In this document: in pieces, positions 34,892 through 42,769 of the stretch
Numbering within the stretch: the stretch's first letter is position 1
Layout: each line of letters opens with the position of its first letter
Origin: Bacteriovoracaceae bacterium UBA1511
Lineage (GTDB): Bacteria > Bdellovibrionota > Bacteriovoracia > Bacteriovoracales > Bacteriovoracaceae
Direction of reading: 5' to 3'
Assembly (NCBI GenBank): GCA_002323535.1
Contig: DCQT01000008.1
Span: forward strand, 1-42,904
Length of the DNA stretch: 42,904 nt
The notes under the pieces: model-generated
Databases searched by the model: none
What the model was told of the DNA's origin: nothing
The model's input: the letters and a program-made list of their open reading frames with translations, nothing else
Position numbers and translations under genes: made by a program

Positions 34892-35201
34892 TTAAAACCT
34901 TCAAAAAGTGCTTAAGTATTACTAAAACTAATTACCACTATTAAATCTGTTTATGAAACGATTTTTTTCTTACTTTTCCCCAAAACCCAATTAATCAATG
35001 AGCAAAACAAACCTTAGACAATCTATTTGATAAACTTTGTTAAGTTTCTTTCATTTTTAACAGCAGGCATAATATCTATTGGACATGCTTATTTGAGGCT
35101 CTTTAGGCTCATAAATAACTTGAATTACTACGGTCAAAGGCTTAAATATTACCCATAACCCTTTTATTCATACTTGAATTTGAACAGGAGATTCTTAAAT
35201 T
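34892..35201. promoter_or_regulatory. 310-base divergent intergenic region upstream of sdhC
   Basis: No gene or RNA is recognised here. It should contain the promoters of the secreted nuclease-family gene (leftward) and sdhCAB (rightward). A perfect dyad AAACTT-tgtt-AAGTTT lies at 35032-35047, and a direct repeat GGCTC-ttta-GGCTC at about 35098-35111. AT-rich -10-like sequences (CATAAT, TAAATA) occur but no convincing -35/-10 pair. AGGAG stands 12 bases before the sdhC ATG. Confidence 0.4.
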
Positions 35202-35876
35202 ATGTCAAACTCTTTGGCCATCACCCTAAAATCTTCCGTTGTGAAAAAACAACTCATCGGAATTACTGGCTTATTGCTCTGTGGTTTCCTAGTAACCCAC
35301 CTTTTAGGTAACTTTTTACTTTTCGTAGGACCTGAAGCATTCAACAAGTACGGACATGCCCTAACTTCCAATCCTCTTATTTACTTAGCTGAAGCAGGGC
35401 TTCTTGCTTTATTTCTTGGCCATATGGGGTTGGCACTCAAAGCAACCTTAGAGAATAAAGCTGCTAGACCCCAAAGATATTACATGAAGACTAAAACCGG
35501 TAGAGGCTCTACAATAGCTTCATCAACAATGCCTTACACTGGGGCAATTCTTTTAGCCTTCATAGTTTTTCACCTTCAAGGTATCAAATTCGGTGCCGTT
35601 TACAACGTTACTTACGACGGTGTTGTGATGAGAGACTTGTACAAATTAACCTTTGAAAAATTTGCCAGTCTCCCCTACGCTGCATTTTATGTGGTCTCCA
35701 TGATTGCAATGGCCATCCATGTTAGTCACGGATTTTGGAGTGCCTTTCAATCAGTGGGCTTTTGGCATAACAGATACACTGACTCAATAAGAAAAGCCGC
35801 TATTGGTTATGCAGTTTTTGTCGGCTTAGGATTTTCTATTTTACCAATATACTGCTTTTTAACAGGAGCGAATTAG
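35202..35876 (+). CDS. sdhC: Succinate dehydrogenase cytochrome b subunit (SdhC, type B)
   Basis: 224 residues with five predicted membrane helices (around 18-45, 65-85, 108-125, 155-175, 200-220). It is a single large anchor subunit of the di-haem type-B class; there is no separate SdhD. Histidines suited to haem ligation lie in VTHLLGNFLL, FNKYGHAL, LFLGHMGLAL, FIVFHLQGI and AIHVSHGFW. It anchors SdhAB to the inner membrane and passes electrons to (mena)quinone. First gene of sdhCAB, with sdhA two bases downstream. Confidence 0.95.
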   Translation: MSNSLAITLKSSVVKKQLIGITGLLLCGFLVTHLLGNFLLFVGPEAFNKYGHALTSNPLIYLAEAGLLALFLGHMGLALKATLENKAARPQRYYMKTKTGRGSTIASSTMPYTGAILLAFIVFHLQGIKFGAVYNVTYDGVVMRDLYKLTFEKFASLPYAAFYVVSMIAMAIHVSHGFWSAFQSVGFWHNRYTDSIRKAAIGYAVFVGLGFSILPIYCFLTGAN

Positions 35877-35878
35877 AC

Positions 35879-37801
35879 ATGTCTGAAAAAAAATTAGATT
35901 CAAAAATTCCTGAGGGACCAATTCAAGAGAAGTGGGATAACCATAAATTTAGTACCAAACTAATTAACCCTGCCAATAAGCGAAAATATAAAATACTCGT
36001 TGTGGGAACGGGTTTAGCTGGCTCCTCAGCGGCTGCCACCTTATCTGAGTTAGGTTACAAAGTTGAAGCATTCTGTATCCAGGATTCCCCACGAAGAGCC
36101 CACTCAATAGCAGCCCAAGGAGGAATCAACGCAGCCAAAAACTACACAAATGATGGTGACTCCATTTGGCGTCTCTTCTACGACACTGTCAAAGGCGGCG
36201 ATTATAGAGCTAGGGAAGCCAACGTGTATCGGCTGGCTCAAGTTTCTGCGAACATCATTGATCAATGTGCAGCTCAGGGTGTCCCCTTTGCAAGAGACTA
36301 TGGTGGATATTTAGCAAACAGGTCTTTTGGAGGAGCGCAAGTTTCAAGAACCTTCTACGCAAGAGGCCAAACAGGTCAACAGTTACTCCTTGGAGCATAC
36401 TCATCACTGCAAAAAGAAGTTTCGAAAGGAAAAATCAAAGTCCACACAAGGTGTGAACTGGTAGACGTCGTAACAGTCGACGGCAGAGCAAGAGGAATTA
36501 TCACAAGAGATATTGTCTCCGGAGAATTTCAAAAACACGCCGCTGATGCAGTTCTTCTTTGTACTGGTGGATATGGAAACGTTTACTACCTTTCAACCAA
36601 TGCCATGGCTTCAAACGCTTCTGCCGCTTGGCGAGCTTACAAAAAGGGTGCATATTTTGCGAACCCTTGCTTCACTCAAATTCACCCGACATGTATACCA
36701 GTGCACGGTGATCATCAATCAAAACTAACGCTAATGTCAGAGTCCCTAAGAAATGATGGACGTGTTTGGGTACCAAAAAACAAAGACGATACCCGAAAAC
36801 CGCAAGACATCCCAGAAGACGAAAGGGATTACTATCTTGAAAGAATTTATCCATCATTTGGAAACCTCGTACCACGAGACGTTGCATCTAGAAATGCAAA
36901 AGCTCAGGTAGATCTTGGCAAAGGGGTTGGAGAAACAGGTGTAGCAGTTTACCTAGATTTCAAAGACGCTATCGAAAGAGATGGGAAAGATGCAATTGAG
37001 GCGCGCTACGGTAATTTATTCGAAATGTATCAACGTATTACAGATGATGATCCATATGTAGTCCCAATGAGGATTTATCCGGCTGTTCATTATACAATGG
37101 GTGGGCTCTGGGTAGATTACAACCTTATGACTACTGTACCAGGGCTTTTTGCTCTGGGTGAAGCCAACTTTTCTGATCACGGTGCAAACAGATTGGGCGC
37201 ATCTGCCTTGATGCAGGGTCTAGCTGACGGTTACTTCGTGATCCCTTACACAATTGGAGGATTCTTTGCTGAAAACACTCCAGATGGTCTCGATGAAAAC
37301 CACCCTGCTTTTGAAGAGGCTCTTAATGAATCGAAAAGTATTTTCGAGAAGCTACTCTCTGTTAATGGAACAACGCCTGTTGATCATTTCCATAGAGAAC
37401 TTGGAAAGATCATGTGGGAATATGTCGGTATGGGAAGAGACCAAGAAGGCTTGAAAAAAGCCATTGAAGAGATTCCACAACTTAGAAAAAAATTCTGGAG
37501 TGATGTGAAAATCCCAGGGGAAGGTAATCAAATCAACGTTGAGCTTGAAAAAGCTGCAAGAGTTGCGGACTTTCTGGAACTAGGCGAGCTAATGGCAAGA
37601 GACGCTTTAGACAGAAACGAGTCATGTGGAGGGCACTTTAGAGAGGAATCTCAAACACCTGAGAATGAAGCACTTAGAAATGATGAAGACTATTGTCATG
37701 TCTCAGCTTGGGAATTTAAAGGTGTAGACAACTCTCCTGAAAAACATAAAGAAGAACTAAACTTTGAATACGTAAAACTTTCTCAAAGAAGTTACAAATA
37801 A
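35879..37801 (+). CDS. sdhA: Succinate dehydrogenase flavoprotein subunit
   Basis: 640 residues. The FAD-binding GTGLAGSSAAATL, the covalent FAD histidine in PRRAHSIAAQGGINAAKNY, substrate residues in HPTCIPVHGD and the YTMGGLWVDYN and EANFSDHGANRLGASALMQGL segments are all conserved. It matches the longer type-B flavoproteins. It oxidises succinate to fumarate on the inner face of the membrane (or the reverse). AGGAG inside the end of sdhC serves as ribosome site for ATG 35879. Confidence 0.98.
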   Translation: MSEKKLDSKIPEGPIQEKWDNHKFSTKLINPANKRKYKILVVGTGLAGSSAAATLSELGYKVEAFCIQDSPRRAHSIAAQGGINAAKNYTNDGDSIWRLFYDTVKGGDYRAREANVYRLAQVSANIIDQCAAQGVPFARDYGGYLANRSFGGAQVSRTFYARGQTGQQLLLGAYSSLQKEVSKGKIKVHTRCELVDVVTVDGRARGIITRDIVSGEFQKHAADAVLLCTGGYGNVYYLSTNAMASNASAAWRAYKKGAYFANPCFTQIHPTCIPVHGDHQSKLTLMSESLRNDGRVWVPKNKDDTRKPQDIPEDERDYYLERIYPSFGNLVPRDVASRNAKAQVDLGKGVGETGVAVYLDFKDAIERDGKDAIEARYGNLFEMYQRITDDDPYVVPMRIYPAVHYTMGGLWVDYNLMTTVPGLFALGEANFSDHGANRLGASALMQGLADGYFVIPYTIGGFFAENTPDGLDENHPAFEEALNESKSIFEKLLSVNGTTPVDHFHRELGKIMWEYVGMGRDQEGLKKAIEEIPQLRKKFWSDVKIPGEGNQINVELEKAARVADFLELGELMARDALDRNESCGGHFREESQTPENEALRNDEDYCHVSAWEFKGVDNSPEKHKEELNFEYVKLSQRSYK

Positions 37802-37811
37802 GGCTTTGATC

Positions 37812-38573
37812 ATGAGTAACAACAATATGAATTTAAATTTAAAAATTTGGAGACAACCTAAAAAAAGTGCTCCCGGAAAAATGGTTGATTATAAGGTGAG
37901 TGATATATCCCCTGATATGTCATTCCTTGAGATGCTAGATGTATTAAATATACAGCTTGTAGAAAAAGGCGAAGACCCCGTTGTTTTTGATCATGACTGT
38001 CGAGAAGGTATTTGCGGCATGTGTTCGTTAATGATCAATGGACAAGCCCATGGACCTGAAGACAGAACAACAACATGCCAATTACACATGAGAAAATTTA
38101 GAGATGGTGACACGATTGTTGTCGAACCATGGCGAGCTAAGGCTTTTCCAGTTTTAAAAGATTTAATGGTTGACCGCACAGCATTCGATGAAATCATTTC
38201 AGCGGGGGGATTCATCTCTGTCAATACAGGTAATGCCCCTGACGCTAATGCAATTCCTATATCTAAGGAGAATGCGGATTTATCGATGGATGCTGCAGCC
38301 TGCATTGGTTGTGGAGCTTGTGTTGCGAGCTGTAAAAATGCTAGTGCGATGCTATTTGTTTCAGCAAAGGTGTCTCAGTTCTCACTTCTTCCTCAAGGAA
38401 AAGTTGAGTCTAGTGAAAGAGCCGTAAATATGGTTAACAAAATGGATGAACTTGGCTTTGGAAATTGTACAAATGAAGCTGAGTGTGAAGCGAGCTGCCC
38501 TAAAGGCATTTCCATTTCCAATATTGCGAGGATGAATAGAGAGTACACTGTAGGTTCAATTACAGGTAAATAA
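37812..38573 (+). CDS. sdhB: Succinate dehydrogenase iron-sulfur subunit
   Basis: 253 residues from ATG 37812 after AAGG; a TTG two codons upstream is less likely. Cysteine sets: [2Fe-2S] CREGICGMC...C, then CIGCGACVASC and the final CTNEAECEASCPKGI set for the [4Fe-4S] and [3Fe-4S] centres. It carries electrons from FADH2 in SdhA to SdhC. Last gene of the operon; a strong terminator lies 24 bases after its stop. Confidence 0.97.
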   Translation: MSNNNMNLNLKIWRQPKKSAPGKMVDYKVSDISPDMSFLEMLDVLNIQLVEKGEDPVVFDHDCREGICGMCSLMINGQAHGPEDRTTTCQLHMRKFRDGDTIVVEPWRAKAFPVLKDLMVDRTAFDEIISAGGFISVNTGNAPDANAIPISKENADLSMDAAACIGCGACVASCKNASAMLFVSAKVSQFSLLPQGKVESSERAVNMVNKMDELGFGNCTNEAECEASCPKGISISNIARMNREYTVGSITGK

Positions 38574-38576
38574 TAA

Positions 38577-39656
38577 ATGCAAATTTATTCTGACACTGCC
38601 CTTGTCTTCTTAAAGAAGGTAAGGGCATTTTCTTTTGATATCCTAAAAAATGAAATGGGTTTGCCATTTCAAAAAAAAAGACTTCTTTTCAATGGGAGAT
38701 ACTATCCATTAGACTTCGTCGTATTTGATCATGAAAAAATCCTTGGGGAATATGATCCGTCATACTTCCAAATAAGAATTAACAAGCAACTTATTTATAA
38801 ATCAAATGACTTTCATTTGAAGAATATCATTCGTCATGAACTGGCACACTACATTACTCACTTAATATTTGGCACTGATATATTTCCTCATGGAAAAGAA
38901 TTTCTGAGTGTTTGCAATAGGTTTAAATTTCACCCTGAGGTTTCCAGTGCTTCAATTGAAATTTCAACACTTGTTGGCAAAAATGAGAAAATCGAAGAAA
39001 CAAAAGTTCTTAAGAAAGTAAAAAAGCTGCTTAATCTCGCTCAGAGTCAAAATGAACACGAAGCAAGGCTGGCAACAATTAAGGCCAATAAACTTCTTCA
39101 TGAGCATAACCTGAACCTTCTAGATTATGAGGATGAGGATAAAGAGACTGTGCTTCTTAAAGCACTCAGAACTAAAAAACTAACTGGAAAGTATCAGGCC
39201 ATTTACAAAATACTGCACCATTTTTTTGTAGCACCTGTATTCTCCTACGGCCAAGGTGTAGTTCACTTAGAAATTATAGGAGAAAAAAGTAATGTTCTCT
39301 GTGCCGAGTATATAGCTCATTACCTCGACCACACGCTAGAAAAACTATATGATACAGAAAAGAGAAACAGAACAATCTCCGGAGTAAGAGCAAAAAACTC
39401 TTTCATGAAAGGAGTGGCTGATGGATTTATTCAAAAAATAAAAAAAGAATCCCACGGGCATGATAATGCAATAATTAAGACAGAGAAAAACTTACAAATT
39501 CATGTATCGAGAGTTTACCCGAAAATGAGAGGAAGAAAGGTAGCAGAAGCAAGCACAGATTTAAATGCAAGATCATTAGGAGAAGATTATGGGAAAAATT
39601 TGTCTATTACTCCTGGAATACCAAACAAGAAAAAACCAAAACTTTTATCATTTTAA
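38577..39656 (+). CDS. SprT-like metalloprotein with DUF2786 domain
   Basis: 359 residues from ATG 38577, only three bases after sdhB. The N-terminal SprT-like domain carries the zinc motif HELAHYITH (H87, E88, H91) with H105 in FPHGKEF as the likely third ligand. A DUF2786 domain follows at about 145-182 (KVKKLLNLAQSQNEHEARLA, then KANKLLHEHNL). The remaining basic C-terminal half is unassigned and ends in a Lys-rich tail. SprT/Spartan proteins are DNA- or protein-associated proteases; DUF2786 proteins are poorly understood. A terminator hairpin overlies the first ~20 codons, so the true start may be downstream, for example ATG 38655, although the early residues look like a normal helix. Confidence 0.8.
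   Translation: MQIYSDTALVFLKKVRAFSFDILKNEMGLPFQKKRLLFNGRYYPLDFVVFDHEKILGEYDPSYFQIRINKQLIYKSNDFHLKNIIRHELAHYITHLIFGTDIFPHGKEFLSVCNRFKFHPEVSSASIEISTLVGKNEKIEETKVLKKVKKLLNLAQSQNEHEARLATIKANKLLHEHNLNLLDYEDEDKETVLLKALRTKKLTGKYQAIYKILHHFFVAPVFSYGQGVVHLEIIGEKSNVLCAEYIAHYLDHTLEKLYDTEKRNRTISGVRAKNSFMKGVADGFIQKIKKESHGHDNAIIKTEKNLQIHVSRVYPKMRGRKVAEASTDLNARSLGEDYGKNLSITPGIPNKKKPKLLSF
38597..38636 (+). terminator. Rho-independent terminator after sdhB, inside the next gene's 5' end
   Basis: Stem TGCCCTT (38597-38603) / AAGGGCA (38621-38627) enclosing a second stem CTTC/GAAG (38606-38609 / 38615-38618), followed by TTTTCTTTT. Its position 24 bases after the sdhB stop fits the end of the sdhCAB transcript. 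Confidence 0.8.
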
Positions 39657-39668
39657 AAGCAAAAAATT

Positions 39669-40040
39669 ATGACAAAAACTCAATACAGATTTTTAAAACT
39701 TGGATCAATTTTAATGGCCGTTAGCGTTGCCTTAGGAGCAATCGGCGCACACATACTAAAAAAGTCCCTATCACCAATCGCCCTCGAAACCTTCCATACA
39801 GGAGTTCGGTATCATACTATCCATTCTTTATCGTTAATCACTCTTTCCTTATTTCCGAAAACCTTTAACATAAAGTGGACGGGAATTTTATTTATCATGG
39901 GAGTAATTCTTTTTTCATTTGGCTGTTACAGTTACGCGCTTACGGGAATTAAGACTTTTGTGCACATAGTGCCAATAGGTGGAATCAGTTTTATTTTAGG
40001 ATGGTTTTGTCTTTTTTTCTCAAACAGATTAAGAGATTAA
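39669..40040 (+). CDS. DUF423 family membrane protein
   Basis: 123 residues with four predicted membrane helices, matching the DUF423/YgdD family: the first helix runs LGSILMAVSVALGAIGAHIL and is followed by the family's ETFHTGVRYHTIHSLSL histidine-rich segment, then helices WTGILFIMGVILFSFGCYSYAL and VHIVPIGGISFILGWFCLFF. The function of this family is unknown. Starts 12 bases after the SprT-like gene, probably the same transcript. Confidence 0.92.
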   Translation: MTKTQYRFLKLGSILMAVSVALGAIGAHILKKSLSPIALETFHTGVRYHTIHSLSLITLSLFPKTFNIKWTGILFIMGVILFSFGCYSYALTGIKTFVHIVPIGGISFILGWFCLFFSNRLRD

Positions 40041-40047
40041 ATTGCGT

Positions 40048-40752
40048 CTAAACAAATTTTTTATTTGGCCCATGAATCCATTTATGTTGTTGAGAAATTA
40101 CACGAAAAGATGAGCCGTTAAAATCATTCCACTCAATGATCTTTTCTACTCGACTCATTGGATAGGTTTCACCGTAATTAAAAACAGGAGTGATAATCCA
40201 AGGTATTTTTCGAGTACTTAGTTGTTCCACATATTTATTTTGAAGCCCCTTTATGAAATTAAAATCCTCTTTATCAAATACGACACTTTTGATTTGAATT
40301 TTTTCGAAATGGCCATCGATAACGGTCTCAAGAATATTCAAGTTAGCCTCAACACCTGTAGAAGGTGTTTTCACATCAAAGCTTATAAAATCAACTACAT
40401 CAAAAATTTGCTTATTATATTTATCCCCAGCTGCTTCGATATTTATCCAGGCACCTTGGTTTTTCAGCTCGAGTACTAATTCGAGTACAGAATTTTGATG
40501 CTGTTCATCTAATGGATCTCCACCCGTAATAGACACCCTCTGCCTGGACTTTCCAAAACCTTCTTTTTGGCACTGCTCAAGCACCATATCAGTTGTTAAC
40601 ACTTTCCCTCCGCGAAAGCTCCAAGTATCCTTAGAGTCGCAATTTAAGCATCCTACATCACACCCTTGATAGCGCACAAATACCTGAGGCATTCCAAGAA
40701 AAATCCCTTCACCTTCGGTAGCACGATAAATAGAGTTAATACGATGAATCAT
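40048..40752 (-). CDS. queE: 7-carboxy-7-deazaguanine synthase (radical SAM)
   Basis: 234 residues from ATG 40750-40752 (a TTG seven codons upstream is less likely). The radical-SAM cysteines are C31, C35 and C38 in RYQGCDVGCLNCDSKDTW, a CX3CX2C form. IYRATEGEGIFLGMPQVFVR at the N-terminus, ITGGDPL and the C-terminal IHG are QueE features. QueE rearranges 6-carboxy-tetrahydropterin to 7-carboxy-7-deazaguanine in queuosine synthesis. No other que gene is in the window. It converges on the DUF423 gene with a seven-base gap and diverges from the next gene. Confidence 0.93.
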   Translation of the reverse strand: MIHRINSIYRATEGEGIFLGMPQVFVRYQGCDVGCLNCDSKDTWSFRGGKVLTTDMVLEQCQKEGFGKSRQRVSITGGDPLDEQHQNSVLELVLELKNQGAWINIEAAGDKYNKQIFDVVDFISFDVKTPSTGVEANLNILETVIDGHFEKIQIKSVVFDKEDFNFIKGLQNKYVEQLSTRKIPWIITPVFNYGETYPMSRVEKIIEWNDFNGSSFRVISQQHKWIHGPNKKFV

Positions 40753-40846
40753 CCAGTTCCCAGGAAAATACAAACAATTGAAAATTCATTACCATAAAAG
40801 AAAAAAAGATTAAATACTCTCTATAATTTTGATACATAATCTTTAT

Positions 40847-41365
40847 ATGGAAATTAATGAGATTTATGAAAACATATTAGATGAGTTAAACAAGGGCCAT
40901 CGCCCTAGGGTAACTTTGAGTGATCAACAAAATCAAGAGGTTATTGACGACCTTTCGAGTTTCAAAAATCTAAAAAGAAATTTATGTATTATATGTCATT
41001 TCAGAACTCCGTCCCCTGCATTTCAAAAAAGTCTCATTAACTTGATAGAAAGTAATGAGAAAGGGGTTGTTGAATTAACACCATTTATCATGGAAGCTTG
41101 TACACGACATTTTATAGATTATCAGCACCAATTTGGTGAACCGGTACCTCCAGCTTTTTTCAAAGCACTGGGCCAATTTATCAAACGCTGTCCAAAAAAT
41201 TTGCTCATTTATCCACTTGGTATTGTAGAGTCTCTGGGTGGAAAGAGTGTTTACTTTAAAAAGATAATCTCTGAGCTAAACTGGGGCTTTCAGAGCATAT
41301 TTTCAAAAGACCAGCGACAAGCAATTCAAATAATTGAAAGAATACAGAGTTTTTGGCCCAATTGA
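40847..41365 (+). CDS. Hypothetical protein
   Basis: 172 residues from ATG 40847; a TTG six codons upstream (40829) is possible. The sequence alternates acidic helices (MEINEIYENILDELNKGHRP) with short hydrophobic runs (FQKSLINLIES, PPAFFKALGQFIKRCPKNLLIYPLGIVESLGG) that look like helical-repeat proteins, but no family is recognised. A TATAAT (40822-40827) upstream could be its -10, though no matching -35 is seen. It begins a rightward run of small genes. Confidence 0.75.
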   Translation: MEINEIYENILDELNKGHRPRVTLSDQQNQEVIDDLSSFKNLKRNLCIICHFRTPSPAFQKSLINLIESNEKGVVELTPFIMEACTRHFIDYQHQFGEPVPPAFFKALGQFIKRCPKNLLIYPLGIVESLGGKSVYFKKIISELNWGFQSIFSKDQRQAIQIIERIQSFWPN

Positions 41366-41395
41366 TTTATATCTTAATATATTTAAAATATACGT

Positions 41396-41734
41396 ATGAC
41401 TAATCGTGAAGAGCTAGAGAAAGCCAAAAGGCACCTTGAAAGCCTTAAAAATGCGGCAAATAAACAATTACTTTCAAGTTCTCAACAAATTGAAAGTGTA
41501 AGATTGCTAGTGGATCAAAACGTCTCTCCCGGGATGTTTAGACCTCACAAAAGTAGTTCCAACATATTTTTTGCTAATTCTCTGACAATTAGGGCCGTAA
41601 AAAAAGACCTCTTTTTGGCCGGAGAGGGCTTTGAGGACCTTAAAAGAGTAGTGAGCTGTACCAGTTGTAATCAAGAGCTTGATGAGCAGTTTTGGTCATT
41701 CTGTCCATACTGTGAGGGTAAACTCTCAAAATGA
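41396..41734 (+). CDS. Small zinc-ribbon protein
   Basis: 112 residues. The N-terminal half is a charged helix (EELEKAKRHLESLKNAANKQL); the C-terminus carries a zinc ribbon with C88, C91, C103 and C106 (SCTSCNQ...FCPYCEG). Such ribbons bind nucleic acid or proteins. ATG 41396 lies 30 bases after the previous gene; no clear ribosome site. Function unknown. Confidence 0.75.
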   Translation: MTNREELEKAKRHLESLKNAANKQLLSSSQQIESVRLLVDQNVSPGMFRPHKSSSNIFFANSLTIRAVKKDLFLAGEGFEDLKRVVSCTSCNQELDEQFWSFCPYCEGKLSK

Positions 41735-41736
41735 CA

Positions 41737-41825
41737 TAATGTAATCTAATGTAAGAAATAAGTACAACTGATGCAATTGTCACCTAGTATAAGAATATGT
41801 AGTCTCCTGTGTAAATTTTACATTA
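41737..41825. promoter_or_regulatory. Repeated TAATGTAA boxes upstream of the DksA-like gene
   Basis: TAATGTAA occurs twice in direct orientation 10 bases apart (41737-41744 and 41747-41754) and once inverted as TTACATTA (41818-41825), 28 bases before the next ATG at 41853. Ten-base spacing puts the direct copies on one face of the helix, as for a cooperative regulator. Sequence evidence only. Confidence 0.4.
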
Positions 41826-41852
41826 CTTCCTAAAAGTGAAGAGGAGTGACTG

Positions 41853-42284
41853 ATGAGAGAAAATAATTATTTATCCGATCAAGATATCACTGAGCTAAAA
41901 AATAAAATTACACTAGAATTAAATCTTATTAATCAACGGCATCAAGAGACTGCAAACGTAGGTTCAATGGCAAAAGAAGAGCTGTCTGACCCAGTCGATG
42001 AGGCAAACTCGAACATACAAGTAAGCCACGACCTCAGGATGAAAAACCGAGAAAGCTTTTATTTTAAAAAGCTTAAAAAAAGCCTTCAAAAAATATCCGA
42101 TGGAACATACGGTCTGTGTAAGGAGTGTGACGCAGAGATCGCAAAAGACAGACTCCTTGCAAGACTGACCGCTGAAATGTGTATTGACTGTAAAGAAGAG
42201 TCGGAAATGGCGGAAAATAGTAACTTTTTTGATCGTAGATCAAAGTCCCTAGGGAAAACTTTAAACGAATTAGCAACGAGATAA
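41853..42284 (+). CDS. DksA/TraR-family zinc-finger protein
   Basis: 143 residues from ATG 41853 with GAGGAG upstream. A helical N-terminal part leads into a long coiled helix (MKNRESFYFKKLKKSLQKISDGTYGLC) and a C4 zinc finger with C89, C92, C110 and C113 (GLCKECDAEI...MCIDCKEE). The layout is that of the DksA/TraR family, which binds the RNA polymerase secondary channel; the acidic tip DPVDEANSNIQV resembles the DksA tip region. A C-terminal tail of ~25 residues is extra. Whether it works with ppGpp is unknown. Confidence 0.88.
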   Translation: MRENNYLSDQDITELKNKITLELNLINQRHQETANVGSMAKEELSDPVDEANSNIQVSHDLRMKNRESFYFKKLKKSLQKISDGTYGLCKECDAEIAKDRLLARLTAEMCIDCKEESEMAENSNFFDRRSKSLGKTLNELATR

Positions 42285-42331
42285 AGTAGAAACTTATTTT
42301 AGGTTTATACTTTCGAGGCTATCATGGATTG

Positions 42332-42769
42332 ATGGCCTTTTTTTTACCTAATTTTTCAGACGAGCTCAGTTTTATCAAATTGGTTGTAGATTCTTTTTAC
42401 GACAAAGCTAAAAGTGATATTATTATCGGATACCACTTTAGACATATAGATGACTTTGATGTCCATCTTCCGAAAATTCATCTTTTCTGGGCAGTTCAAC
42501 TACTCGACCTAGACTCTAGCCAAAAAAAAGCACTTCTAAATAAAGCGAACCTAAATAGCATTATAAAAAAACACGAATATCTAAAAATAAAAAAGGGAGA
42601 AGTTGGACGTTGGGTCCTTTTATTTCAAAGTTCAATTGAAGAAAATTTCAGCAAGATTCACAACGAAGAAAAAAGAGAGAAATTAGAAGTATTGAAAAAC
42701 CAAATGACTAAAAAGACAGAGCTTTTTCATCGGGTCTTTCTAAATTCAAAATCTCTATTCAAAAATTAA
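42332..42769 (+). CDS. Truncated-hemoglobin-like protein (group III type)
   Basis: 146 codons from TTG 42329, or 145 residues from ATG 42332, which is preferred. The pattern FIKLVVDSFYDKAKSD with a possible B10 tyrosine, KIHLFWAVQLL with W53, H81 as the candidate proximal haem ligand in IIKKHEYLKI, and GEVGRWVLLFQSSI match the helix markers of group III truncated globins. Identity is by pattern, and several residues diverge, so it may not bind haem. Its stop overlaps the convergent downstream gene by four bases. Confidence 0.6.
   Translation: MAFFLPNFSDELSFIKLVVDSFYDKAKSDIIIGYHFRHIDDFDVHLPKIHLFWAVQLLDLDSSQKKALLNKANLNSIIKKHEYLKIKKGEVGRWVLLFQSSIEENFSKIHNEEKREKLEVLKNQMTKKTELFHRVFLNSKSLFKN

Noticed and set aside
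37991..38305. Leftward 104-codon frame inside sdhB
   Set aside because: Shadow of the conserved iron-sulfur subunit in another frame; no independent evidence.
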